From NCBI GenBank assembly GCA_015657535.1, contig JADHZB010001209.1, positions 26,944 through 90,943 on the forward strand: a stretch of DNA of 64,000 nt, given 5' to 3'. This document shows positions 50,464 through 61,723 of the stretch, one piece after another. A program made the translations under genes and the position numbers. The notes under the pieces are model-generated. The model made no database searches and was not told where the DNA came from. It saw only the letters and a program-made list of their open reading frames with translations. Position 1 is the stretch's first letter. Each line of letters starts with the position of its first letter. Source of the stretch: Nephromyces sp. MM_2019. Its lineage: Eukaryota > Apicomplexa > Aconoidasida > Nephromycida.

Positions 50464-52253
50464 ATGTTTCCGAATAAAAAATGGTCCTTTTCGAACCTCT
50501 CAGCAGGTGGGAAATTCTTGGTAGGAAGTGCCATCTTCAATGTTAGTTTAATGATTGTATTTGGATCTATGGAATTCAACAGGAGGAGGAATGTTAATAG
50601 ATCTTACAAGAAGGCTCTGGAAGAAAACTCCGGAACTGTGCTAGATCCTGCGAAAGCGGGCTCTACTCAGAATGCTGAAAATGATGAAAATGTGAATGCT
50701 GCCTCTTCACATACTCCTGCTTTGGAGAAAAAAGCTCCCTTCTACTGTTATTATGCCCATCAGCGCTACTACACACAGTGTGGAGGAATGGACTCGTAAG
50801 CCAATAAGAACACTTTATGCAAGGCACAAAAATTTGCTCCTGTGTATTTCAAAATTGCTCTAGAAAGAGTTATATACGAAATCCTAACAGTATCATCTTC
50901 CCATGGCAATTAACATGATTGTTTGTTTTACTACCACTTCGGTAAACGGAGGTTGAGTCCGTCATGTTTTATCCAATCTTCACTACTTTTTCTATGCTGT
51001 GAAGTCCTTGTTGATCTTTTTTCGTGGCAATTTGTGGCGTCCTGCTTGGGTGGATCTCTGATTTCTTCAAGTCTTTGCTTCAAAAGCCTATGAAATATTC
51101 TGTTGTTGCACGCATATGAAGGCACTGCAATTGGCATAAAAACACATAAGAACACTACAATCCACGTATACACTAACGCACACCCAAACGCTACTCTCCA
51201 CATATACACACATAAAAACACTACATTCCACGTATCCACACACACGCACATACACATAAAAACACTGCAATACTCATGTACACGTACACATATCTAAGAA
51301 CACTGCACTCCACATATACGCACACACACGTAAAAACACTACACTCCACATATACACACACACGTATCCATGTTCCATTGGTTTTTTTACTGGTTACACC
51401 GATAATTTTCGCTTTCTTTTTCGAAGATAAAATTTATCCAGAAGAATGAAACGATGCCGTTATAGTCTTAATATTTCAAGATTCATGTGTTTGAAGATAA
51501 TTCGTAGGCTTTCTTATGCCTCTTTTTACCATTTCCACATCTCTAACATATTAAGCTTATTGAGGCATCGATTTTTTGTGATCTACGACTAAGTGTTTAT
51601 TCCAACCGCTTCAAAGTTTTACAAAATCCCCTAGAAACTAAGTTTTCAATGGTTTTTTTTGGATAAAAGGCAAACCTGAAAAATATATGTATTTGCGTTT
51701 AATTCTTCAATGCAACATTGAAGACTTGCCGGTTGCTACTATTGTTTTCCTCTGATAAAAAATTTTGATTACCTACTAAACGGTATACTTTCTTGTCTTT
51801 TTTTTATTCTTTGTTTTTTCTTCACCTTTACGTTTGCTTTTGCAGCTAAAACTGACATAATATCTCAATTTCAAGTGAGGACATCATTTTTTGGTATATG
51901 ATACATATTCAAAGATGGAGTCCAAAAAGTTCTTCAGTGTTATTACTTTTCTTCAAGGCTTTTTGACATATTGTGTAGCTATGAAGATAACTTGCAAAAA
52001 GTTGACTTAGCTATGAAATTTTTAAAAAATTTTACGCCATATATCTTCCCACAGATTTGAAATCGCAAAGGACAATGTTTGTTCAAGATTGGAGAATGCT
52101 TTATTGCATTGCCGTGAGTCACTTGACCAATATATACCATCTGAGGTACTCCCTCCTGCGATGCAGCCAATAACCGGACTGGTAGAGCTACCTCCATGGA
52201 TAAACAAGGCTGGATTAACTCGACCACGTCATCATCAAGCGTTGCACTCATAG
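50464..52253 (+). CDS. Small single-pass membrane protein with CX10C / CX9C (CHCH-like) motif
   Basis: Two exons, 50464-50795 and 52055-52253, join in phase (GAC TC | A TTT) to give 176 aa. Residues about 15-38 (GGKFLVGSAIFNVSLMIVFG) form one membrane segment followed by a basic patch (FNRRRNVNRSYKK). A charged low-complexity linker leads to CYYAHQRYYTQC (CX10C), then CSRLENALLHC (CX9C) 13 residues later, which matches the spacing of coiled-coil-helix CHCH proteins of the mitochondrial intermembrane space. A polar tail ends ...HHQALHS. There is no clear presequence. I infer a mitochondrial inner-membrane or assembly-factor protein. I cannot name it, and the splice join needs transcript support, although the acceptor (TTCCCACAG) and donor (GTAAGC) are good. 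An unspliced reading would stop after 111 aa. Confidence 0.6.
51100..51365. repeat. CA-rich minisatellite (CACATATACACACA...AAAAACACTACA)
   Basis: Repeated ~40-bp units of AAAACACTACA(T/C)TCCACGTAT with CACACA linkers lie within the intron of the CHCH-like gene. The + and - frames across it are low complexity. Confidence 0.75.
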
Positions 52254-52631
52254 ACCTTTAAGGCTTATAGCGATGATGTTATATCTACTTTTAAGTTTGC
52301 TTTGTGTGTATGTCGCACCTTCCAGTGAGTATTCGTGCGGGTGCGTTCCTGTTTGTATTCCCCTGTGCATGTGCCCCTGTGTTTCCCCCTGAAATTTAGT
52401 GGTAGATTCGGCTTTCGAGTGTAAAGCCTTATTTTACGTATTTTTTAACCAGCAATCCTTCAAAAGAGCTGTTTTTACCTTCTGCTTTGTGCTATTTCCT
52501 TTAAGCTGCTCTATTTCTGTAAATCTTCACGCCTTAGCCTCATTCTGATTCCTTTACACCCTATTTTTTGCGGAAATAAGCAACTTTTATAGATATATGC
52601 TGTTAACTCCCCTTCTCTTCTTCGTATAAGT

Positions 52632-53850
52632 CTAGCCAGCTTGCATGCTTAATGAGAGGCAAAACACTTTTTTTTTGTGTTTTTGGAGGATTGGCGTACT
52701 CGTTGATGTGTCGTTGCTGTTTACGTTTGGGAAGGTATTAGATGTGGCAAATGATGCTAAAGTTGTGTTAGCCTCGCTTAAGCACCTCATATTGTCTGTA
52801 AACTCCAACTTATTTCGGTTTTTCTTTCGTTTTTCCTCACTTAAGCACCTCTTTTCTTTATTTTTCCAATCTACAATCGTTCTGCATTGCATATAATAGC
52901 AAAGGGTCTCAAGTGTGATTCCTGCAGCGATCAAATCTATAGAAAAGAAATCAATCTCTGGTATCCGCTTCATTACTTTGAGAAAGAAATCTATACAAAT
53001 CCTTCGCTTCCTGCATCATCTGTGTATCTGTAGATACTAGGAGCGATAAATCGCTTTTTCTTCATCAAGGAACTATAAATTTCCTAGAAAAAAGGTTTTA
53101 ATGGGCTACTTCACTGCACATTACCTTTTTTTGGGGTTTTAATAAGCGTTTGGCGTTTAATTTCTTGTTAATAATGTGGTAAATGGTGTCATGATATCTA
53201 GTTTTGCCAATGATGCAGATATCATTGCTTTTTTTGGAGATATTTCAGTGTGTTACCCGCATTGAGATGTAGCTTTTCTTTGCTGTACCCTAGTACTGAG
53301 TTGGATGCACTAAAGTCGAAGGTTTCAAGGCTGGTAATACTGTGGCATAAAAGAGCCATCAAAGCGAGTAGTGGTTGCTTTTGGCTCCCCATTACTTTTA
53401 GATTCTTTCATGACTGTAGTTCTTGTGTGACGCTAAATTTAGAAGTTGGGTGTTGGAAAGAAGTATAAAGAGGAGTGCACTGGTTCAAACTAGAGGTGGT
53501 ACGCAGTTTTTATTTTATCATAATATTTCACTGGTACTACAGCACTTTACTGGAAGCAAATTTAGCCGATCTTTTCCTGATATATACATCAGGAAGGAGT
53601 AGGTTATCTCTATATATTGTTTTACGGAAAGGAAACGCTAATCTTTAGCATTCGGTGCTGAAATTTCAAAGGCATGAGATTTGGTAGTTTTGCCATGATT
53701 CCTCGGACCAGGGAATTCGGGGTAAAAACTGCTTTTGCGAGCCTCATGCATTTTCTGGGTTATGTGGGAGAGCCTCCTTAATTCAAAGAAAAATTCTCCT
53801 TGATCTGCGACTGAAAACTCACTGTAAAGGTAAAATAAGTAGTGACGCAT
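52632..53850 (-). CDS. Possible - strand coding pieces, unrecognised
   Basis: An ATG-initiated 70-residue frame (53850-53638; contains FFFELRRLSHITQKMHEARK and ends SAPNAKD) and a 113-residue frame (52973-52632; contains EFTDNMRCLSEANTTLASF) read like protein but match no family I know. Whether they are exons of one gene, separate small genes or chance frames is open. Confidence 0.25.
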
Positions 53851-53947
53851 ACAGTGGGAGAAATATTTGTTGTATCAGATAATTTTGGTTTTTCAAAATT
53901 AACTGCAGTTTTGATTAACTGTCTTACAGTTTCAGTAGAGTAGCTCG

Positions 53948-54308
53948 TTAGGGCGCGGTTTCTAAATCCTCATCTTCAAAGCCAACTCTTAAATCATCCT
54001 CAGCCCTCATTAACTGAAGATGAAAATATCCGCTATTAGAAAAATTAATAAATGCAGTAAAAATCCCCCTGTTATAACAAAAATATTTTTCTGCTTTAAA
54101 GTTAAAGTCTGACTAGCAAAATATATATTAGTCGAGGGTATGATAAGCATCATATATAGTGCATCACTTCCCGAGTCTAGGAATTGAAGTAGTGTATGCC
54201 TAAAATATATATTCCATTGTTGCTTTGCTAACATTAAATTTACAGGGAGATCTGCCTCATGAAGTATACGTTTTTTGAGAGTCTTATTATCATTTGAACT
54301 CGCTTTGG
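53948..54308 (-). CDS. 3' end of an unrecognised - strand gene (last two exons)
   Basis: Exon 54308-54244 (SSNDNKTLKKRILHEADLP, donor GTAAAT) joins in phase to the terminal exon 54013-53948. The latter encodes LMRAEDDLRVGFEDEDLE and ends TAP before a TAA stop. The hydrophilic, acidic C-terminus reads convincingly. Upstream exons between 54.3 and 57.5 kb were not found. If the intron is instead retained, a different frame with a C-terminal helix results (down to 54010), which I consider less likely. Confidence 0.42.
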
Positions 54309-57300
54309 CTATTAACGTGAGTATATGACTGGATTGGAGCCCTACAAAATTTTTCTTATGATGTGAACTACACACTCAAATCTCCCTAAACACTGATGAT
54401 AGAAATCTAGAAATTAACTTGTGTGCTAGCATGCAGTCAATTTCACCTAGTTCAATTTGACTGCATGAAATAAGCTGTTCCTGCTAGTAAGTTGCACCTC
54501 GAAAGTTAGTTTCTTGAGCCTAATACTTCTCGTATGTAGAGGAGAGAAGCTAGTATGAGCAGGAAACTGAGCTTCGGGAGAGACTAGAAGCAAATCGTTA
54601 CTACGAGATTTTCTTTATGAAAAGCCTTTTTAGGGTAAATAAAAGTATCTATTTACCACAATACAGTGAAAACGAATTTGTTCAACACGCATTCCAGCAG
54701 TGATTACCTATCCTTCGCTTCAAGTTTGCTGCATAATAGCGATACGTGAACTAAACGGTCGCAGTTGGGTTTTTAAAAGCATCTTTGCCAGCTTCAGAAG
54801 TAGAATCTTTGCTCACATATAGGATTCTTTGGTTGAAGTCTAATTAGTAACATTTAGTTGTTCAATCAACGGACTATTAGATACCTTCATTTACTATGAA
54901 AAAACGCAAGAGCTATCTATACGTATACTTTATTACTAGCTAGTGTCATCTAGCATGGTGATTCTATAGCTGATTCGTCAAATGGGGTGCTTTATCTGAT
55001 TCCTGAGTGATCAAATGCCTTCTTTATTTGAACTTTTCCCTATGACGCTTGCTTTACCCATGAAGAGGCTACAAACATGCGGGAAACTATTCACACACCA
55101 ATTTACACACACGAACCAATCACACGCTAATCCACTTACATACACACCACTTGAGTGCGCCTGAATTATCTCGTCAAACGGAATGAACTCATGAGATTAA
55201 TCATTTGACCTTTGAGATGAGCTTCATCTAAATAAGTTACACCCAAGGGTGCTAGTGTTTCGACTAGTGTGCTGCATAGAGAATAAACTCTTTTTGTAGA
55301 TCTCGTGTATTACAAGTCTTTTAAGTGCAAATGCTTCGTTTTCCTACCTAGTCAGGCGTTTTTTTCAGTAGCAAATTCTGTAGTTTTATACTAGGCTTTT
55401 GATCGTAGCCTTGGGCTAGTAAGGGTGGTATGTATTAGCTATGTGTTCTAATTAGGTGGAAGCTATTCCCAGTAGTTTCATTAGCTAAGTGTGCTAATGA
55501 TGTGCAAGTTCTTCTTCCTCTTCTCATTAGCTAAGTGTGTGCCCACGCTAATGAAGCTCTCCTCTTCGAATTAGCTAAGTCTCTGCCCACGCTATTGAAG
55601 CTCTCCCACCTCTTCATCATCAAGTTTCTGCGGATGTCTGAATTTCCAATAAGAGGCAAACTCCAATATCCTCTCATGAGGTTGTGCGTGTGCGTGTGCT
55701 TAACTTAGTCCCACTCAATTCTCTCATACTATACTACTACCCTTTGAAGAGTTCAAAGTTATTCTCAACATATCCAAAATGATGTAAGCCAAGTTTATGA
55801 AGGGGGCAAGTTCTGCAGTCTTGGAGCCATCTTCTTCAACTGGGTTGTGTATGCATAACCCCAAAAAGCTATTATGTGTGAAATAAGCCACCTCAGAGAT
55901 TCTAATAAAAGCCTTTAATAAAATCTTGATGATAATTCTTACGGAATGTGTCTCTATTGAAAGTGCGCTACGACTGTGTGTGATTATAGCTGGGCTGCTC
56001 TCGAACAGTTGTCACACTATTGAAATCGACTATATTTTTGACGCAAATCGTGAAAATAATGGTCTTTAGAAGCAGAGATAAACAGGTAAACTACAAGACA
56101 TGATGCTCTAGAGTTTACATTTAAGGCGTTTTGTGTGTGGTGGTAGTGTTTTCTGTTTGATACTAGAATTTTCTCTATATGCTATACCCTTCTCTTGCTA
56201 GCATTTGCTTTCCTCAACAGTCTCTTCAACCTAGTGTTTTTCTCATGAAAAAAACCCCCTAACTGCAGAATGCTTCTCTCCCACACCTCTAACTTCATAT
56301 CTTAGCATCAATTGCTGCTTGGAGATATTTTTTTCTTTTTCTTTATGATTTAAGCATTCATGGGTAGTCATTCTCTGCAGCTTTTGCTGCTAAGCAAGAA
56401 TCTTCGGATTTTCTTGTGCTTATATCATGCTCCTAAGAAAAGTCATTGTCTTCTTCTACGTTTGATGAGTACTCTATCTCTTGGAAAGAGCAGGCGGAGT
56501 ATTGTGTGATAAAAATAAAAAAAAATATTATTTAATTGATTTTTTATGGAAAATTATAAAGCGTCTTTAGCATAGGTATCAACCTCAGTTATGCTATGGC
56601 CATCACTATACATTGGCATAGCATCACAGCTTTTAAGGCTACTTTATACAACTGTTTATGTGTATATTTGGATAAAATTTCTCGAGTTGTTTGTGTGTGT
56701 GTTTTTAGGCAATTTGCTTCCACTTGATGTTGTTTGTGTGTATTTTTTGATAGCATTTCTCCAATTGATGATATTCTTACCTTTTTTTTCCGCTTTTCAC
56801 GATTTTGCAAAGGGCTACACTATAAATGCTGCTTCCAAATTGTATGTGAAATTTATGATTGCTGACAGAGTTAGATTTTTATGCTATATTTTTCACATGA
56901 GCAGCCTTACACCTCATTTTCAGCTTTTGATCTTTTTCAAACAGCCTCTTGGTTAGAAATTGAGTTTTTTTCTCAGCAAACTGCGCAATTAAGGCTTCAT
57001 CTGTTGTTACATGCTTGTATTGTTATTTTCAGTCTCACAGTATGCCTAATTACCTTCGTACCCTATCTATTAGTATACAGGGAAAACTGCACTCAGATAA
57101 CTCCCACTTTTTTATTGCGCCTAAAATAAACCTTTTTTGTGAAAGAATTCCCACTTTTTGCATTGATTTCATCAAGCTTTTTAGATTCAGGTTCTTGTGT
57201 GAGCTGTATAGAACAAGTATTTTCTTGTGCTGAGGCTAGCTTCTTCCTAGTATTTTTTATTTTTGCTCAAGGCATTCCATAATCAATCCTTTTCAAAGCT
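54309..57300. other. Unassigned stretch with a local repeat
   Basis: No exon is supported. At 55480-55612 three ~44-bp units share TTAGCTAAGT(G/C)T and (in two) GCCCACGCTA(A/T)TGAAGCTCTC. It may hide 5' exons of the - strand gene that ends at 53948. Confidence 0.45.
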
Positions 57301-57504
57301 TTAATCTGCAAAATCTTGATGAAGTGCTGTATTAATCTTTCCTGAAAGAGATAGAGTAGATTGTGTCACGTTTTTCAAGCTCGGTTTTTTTTCCAAATCT
57401 GATTTTTCGTGAAATATCTTCAACTGATAAGCACCTCTTGATTCCTTGGAGTCTACACTATATATTTTATCCAATAAGTTGAACTCATATGCTGAGCTTA
57501 GCAT
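57301..57504 (-). CDS. Possible small protein or first exon, 67 codons
   Basis: Starts MLSSAYEFNLLDKIYSVD and runs to a stop at 57301; the composition looks protein-like with no low complexity. It faces away from the + strand gene at 57582, with 77 bp between the start codons. It could be the first exon of the - strand gene ending at 53948: after KPSLKN a GTGACA...TTTCAG unit of 28 nt would splice to ERLIQHFIKILQIKALKR. That would be an exceptionally short intron for this window. Confidence 0.35.
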   Translation of the reverse strand: MLSSAYEFNLLDKIYSVDSKESRGAYQLKIFHEKSDLEKKPSLKNVTQSTLSLSGKINTALHQDFAD

Positions 57505-57581
57505 AATAGTTTTAAGTTTTTGGTTTTTTTCTCAAAAATTTATCTTCAAAAAGAGAATCTAATATCTTCAGAACTTTGGTA

Positions 57582-60500
57582 ATGCCCAATGTCAGAATTG
57601 CTACAAACATGGACAGTAAGTTTCTGTTGCTCGTACTTTTTTGGGCTAATTTCTATCTTTTTATAATGTTTTTTCTTGTGTTAAAAAAGTATAAAATTCC
57701 TTTTTTTTTTAGTAAAAAGATCATACAATGCAGCTGAGAAGAAGTAGATTAATCACCCTGTCTTCAAGCTCTTTATATGATGCAAATTGAACGTTTTAGC
57801 TGTTTTTTCTTTATTGGAATTTCTTGTTTTATTCCTTTTTTTTGTTTCTGATGATTACCCGAGTATGGCTTATATACCTCCTAATCTTTTCTCAAGTTCT
57901 TTATGTATTGCAGTTTTGAAGATGTGGTGCTATTCGCTGGTAAAAAAATGCTTTTTTTGGTGTGTTCAAACCGTCTTTTTCTGCTTATTTAGTATCAGGT
58001 AGGCTGCATAAGCTAAGCGTTTATTCTTTGAAGATTAATGATTTTATCGAGTTTTTTTCGGTGCTTTTTTTTCTGCTTCTCTTGCTGCTTATTGATCGTA
58101 TAACTTAAAGCTTGTTGATTTGCTTCGTCAGCTGGACTTATCAATGCAAGGATGCCAAGGTTTACCTAACGAGACCTACAAAGAGTCAAATATTGAGGCA
58201 AGTACTGTTTGTGTTGTACTAAATGGATATTGCACATACATGTGTGGATATGAAGATTTTATACAGGGATAAAGATCACACACACAGGCATGAAGATCAC
58301 ACCCTCTGTGGACATGAAGCATTCGCACACAAAGAAATGAAGATCACGCACACACACAGAAATGAAGATCGCATACATGCACACTGGTTTCTTCAGCTTA
58401 CAATGCTTCACACACAACCGGAGTATTACCACTTTTACTTACTTAAAGCATGTGGATATAGTTGCTTTAAATATTGTATGCGACAGTAGCTGCCTGTACA
58501 GCCCACATCAAATTTTCATCAAATACTTCCTATTGGATTTGAAGTAGATGAATTTTGTTGTCTTTTTGCTTTTCAGCATGGGCCTGTGTGTGTTGAATGC
58601 TTCAATATCCTTGGTTTAGTATGCTTGTATTATATGCTGTGTGTTATCACGGTTTTTTTAAGTGTGTACGCGGAGGGTGCTCCGGATGCTTTGATGGCTT
58701 TTGCGCTGGAGGGTTTTTTTTCACGGAAGGTCGGAAATTTTTTCGTCAGTCTTCTTCATATTTACAACACACACTGGGCTTAATGAAGCCTGGAGAAGAT
58801 CTGCCACTAGTACTCTTTCTCTCTCTCTATATTTTTCTTTCTTTTTGCCTTCTTTACAATAGAAATCCTAAGCTGGCTCCTAAGTTACTCAGCGATGACG
58901 AAATCCCTGAAGTTCCTCGGTTTGTCGCATTTTTGTTATATTTATAGCGTTTGCTTTATCCTTTCTCTTTTTGAAGGCTTTCCTATAGTTTTTCCCTGCC
59001 ATTTTAGTGGCTGTAATATGTTGCTTGCTCTCCTGTTTGAGGGTGTGTTACAGAGTGGAGTACGCCTCCAGTTATTGACATAGAGAGAGCCTCTACTGAT
59101 AATTTTTTGAAATTTTGATTGATTTTTCGTGTCTCGTGATTTTATTGTGTAAACAACTCTATCTTTCTCTTTGTATTCTCGCAATGCCTTTGGATTGTGC
59201 TTTTCGATACTTTTTCTTATAGTGTGGAAAAGCTTTGCTTTTTCCTTTTGAAGAAATCTCGTCTGCTTTGAAGCGATAGAAAGTCACTGGCTAGAACTTG
59301 TTTGCTACTCATTTTGGATACTTTCATATGTATAGTGGATATATATGAGCAACGAAGCCTCTATTTAAGTTGATATATACACGCACTTGGTGAATTTTCG
59401 CGGAAATAGAGCTCGTTCTTCATGTTGATTTTTGCGGCTCTTGCTTGAAGCCTTATAGACATTCCTCTCTGATTGGAAGCTAGACTTTTTCTACTCGATT
59501 CCTTTAGTTCTGAAGATTTTGTGGTATCTTTTTGCCTCATATGATAAGGAACGATCTCACAAAATTGCTAAAGCTAGAAAAGTAGAGATATTTATCAGTT
59601 TTTTCAGTAGCTTCCGTCGATGCTTCTGTTGCCCGAATGTTTTCCCTGAAGACTCAGTATAATGCTGCCTTTTCTGTGGCTTATAAACTGTGATTAGTAT
59701 TTTTTTGAAATGATGCTTCCTTTGGTGTGTGCAATATCACTTCTTCTTGGATTTTTCCAGTGTTTTCTGCTGTTTATACTGTTTAGTATGATGAAATGTT
59801 GTTTTTAAGGATTGGAGGCTTTTTCTGCTTTTAGGGTTACGGACGGAGACTTTTATCGGGATGAACATTTGTGGAAGCAGAGACAGGCAAAGAGAAAGCT
59901 ATACTATGATGCCTTGGGTCATAAGAATAGTAAGACATCTACGGCATACTCTATGATTTTCGTGGGGATTTCTTTATCCGTCTATATGCAATACATGAAG
60001 ATGAGTTTATATTTGGCATGTCTTTGGTTTGATTTTCTCACTCTAGCTCATTTAGGTGGTGTTTTGTGTGTGTGTGTGGTGAATTTAGTGTGCGTGTAGT
60101 GTCGGTAGTGTGTGTGTGGTGAATTTAGTGTGTTTATAGTGTTGTGAGTGTGTGTGTGTGTGTGGTGTTCTTAGTGTGTTTATAGTGTTGTGAGTGTTTG
60201 TGTAGCATGCATATCGTGTATAGTGTTAGTAGCGTGTGTATAGTGTGTGTTTAGCGTTCGTAGTGAGTGGCGCTCGTAGTGAGTGGCGCTCGTAGTGTGT
60301 ATGCAGCATGCGTATCGTGTGTAGTACTAGTAGTGTGTTTGTAGCGTTAGTAATGTGTGTGTAGTGTTTGTGTAGCATGTGTATTGTGTGTGCTGGTATA
60401 TTTCAGTTCATGAAGATGCTATGCTTTTGCCCTGCATTCAATTCTATATTTTCTCAAGGGCTTTTAGCATGAAATCAATGACTTTTTGTTTGGAGAAGAA

Positions 60501-61723
60501 TTTTAATTGGCAAAAATCTCCATGTAGATAGGCTAGCAAATGGCTAGCTTAAAGCGTATGCTGCCTTAGCTTTTGATTTTATAGCTTTAATACAATTATT
60601 TGAAGTTTTGTAAGCAATAAAAGAGAAAGGCTACCGAGTATAAATGCAGAGCCTATAAAAAATAAAGCTTTGCTCTTTATATCCCTCAATCTAGCTGCTG
60701 CCCATGTTTGAGTAGCGTTTAATTCACGTAACTTGTTTATGAACTTGCTGCCCACCTTTTATAAATGAAAAAACGTTGGATCATGTGGTGGTATTTTTAG
60801 GTCTTCTTCATCTTCTGTTCTTGTGTTTCTTCCTCTTCTCTTTTTTTTTAGTGTAATTGGAGGCCTAACTTGCCTTGAAAGAGTTTTTTCTTCGGTTGCA
60901 TTTTATCTACCACCTTGAAAAAGCAAGCTTCTAGTCAGTCAGCACTAGAGAATTTGCCCTTTAATATTTGTTACCACGGGATGATTTTTATGTTTTTTTG
61001 TTTTGTTAAACCTACAATCTAGTTGTTTCAGATTCATGGCTTTCGGATTAGACTATTTTTAAAGCGCCTTCGAGGCTTCCCTTTGAATATTTTGCTCTGG
61101 AAAGCCTCTGTATATTTCTATTCTTGATTACAGAAAAATCTTCGGAAACCCTTTCATGCTTAAAAGATCCGAAAAAAAAGTATCAGAAAAGGAAGGTACC
61201 CTCATCTTTAGTCACTGCAGATTCGAGCTCATTTACGTCAAGTGAGAGTTCCGAAGCTGAAGATGACAGTGCATCTTCATCAGGTAGTGATTCTGAAACT
61301 GAAGGCAGCAGTGCAAGTTCATCCAGCGATGATCGTAAATCCAACGGAAGTAGTACTAGCTCCTCATCTTCTACAAGTTCACGGTCGAATAGTACCAGTA
61401 TTGAGCGAGGGAAAGATAGAAAGTATGCATCACACAGAAGGGATCGCCGCAGATCGACAGTTTCACACGAAGCTCCTTCAAAGTCTCGTCATATCCGCTA
61501 TAAAGCTAGAGTTACAGAGGATTCTAGGCAATTTGCTAAGGCAGGCCGAAAATCGAATCGTGGTGCTGGAGTAAAAGGTACTCGAGGTGATGCATACAGG
61601 TCAAGAAGTCGCTCTTCTCAGGGGAGCTCATATAGTGCAGAAAACTCTTCAAATGGCTCTGTGACTGACTCGTCTTCAGAGCAAAGCTCAAAAAGGAGAC
61701 AAACTAGCCGTTCTCGTATATAG
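57582..61723 (+). CDS. Cys-rich N-terminus plus Ser/Arg-rich tail protein, probable RNA-processing factor
   Basis: Model: 57582-57615, 57713-57743, 58132-58201, 58577-58618, 58663-58809, 58873-58919, 59835-59929, 61134-61723. It totals 1056 nt, 351 aa, with phase intact at all seven junctions. It starts MPNVRIATNMD. About residues 25-65 hold seven cysteines (YQC, then CVEC and CVRGGCSGCFDGFC), which could bind zinc. A charged middle follows (DDEIPEVPRVTDGDFYRDEH, then KQRQAKRKLYYDALGHK). The last ~196 residues are Ser-rich, with acidic and then Arg/Ser patches (SRSRSS, SKRRQTSRSR). Such tails are typical of splicing-associated nuclear proteins, hence the functional guess. I do not recognise the N-terminal domain. 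Intron 4 is only 44 bp and exon 6 uses an AAG acceptor, so those two joins are weaker. A short 57909-57934 exon is an alternative that leads to a stop in one splice form. Confidence 0.6.
60060..60400. repeat. GT-rich minisatellite in the last intron of the Ser/Arg-rich gene
   Basis: Irregular units of (T)AGTGTGTGT, GTAGTGTT and GTAGCATGCGTATCGTGT. It sits between the exons ending at 59929 and starting at 61134. Confidence 0.85.

Noticed and set aside
51103..51297. + and - strand frames in the 51.1-51.3 kb CA-rich array
   Set aside because: Low-complexity translation of a microsatellite inside an intron.
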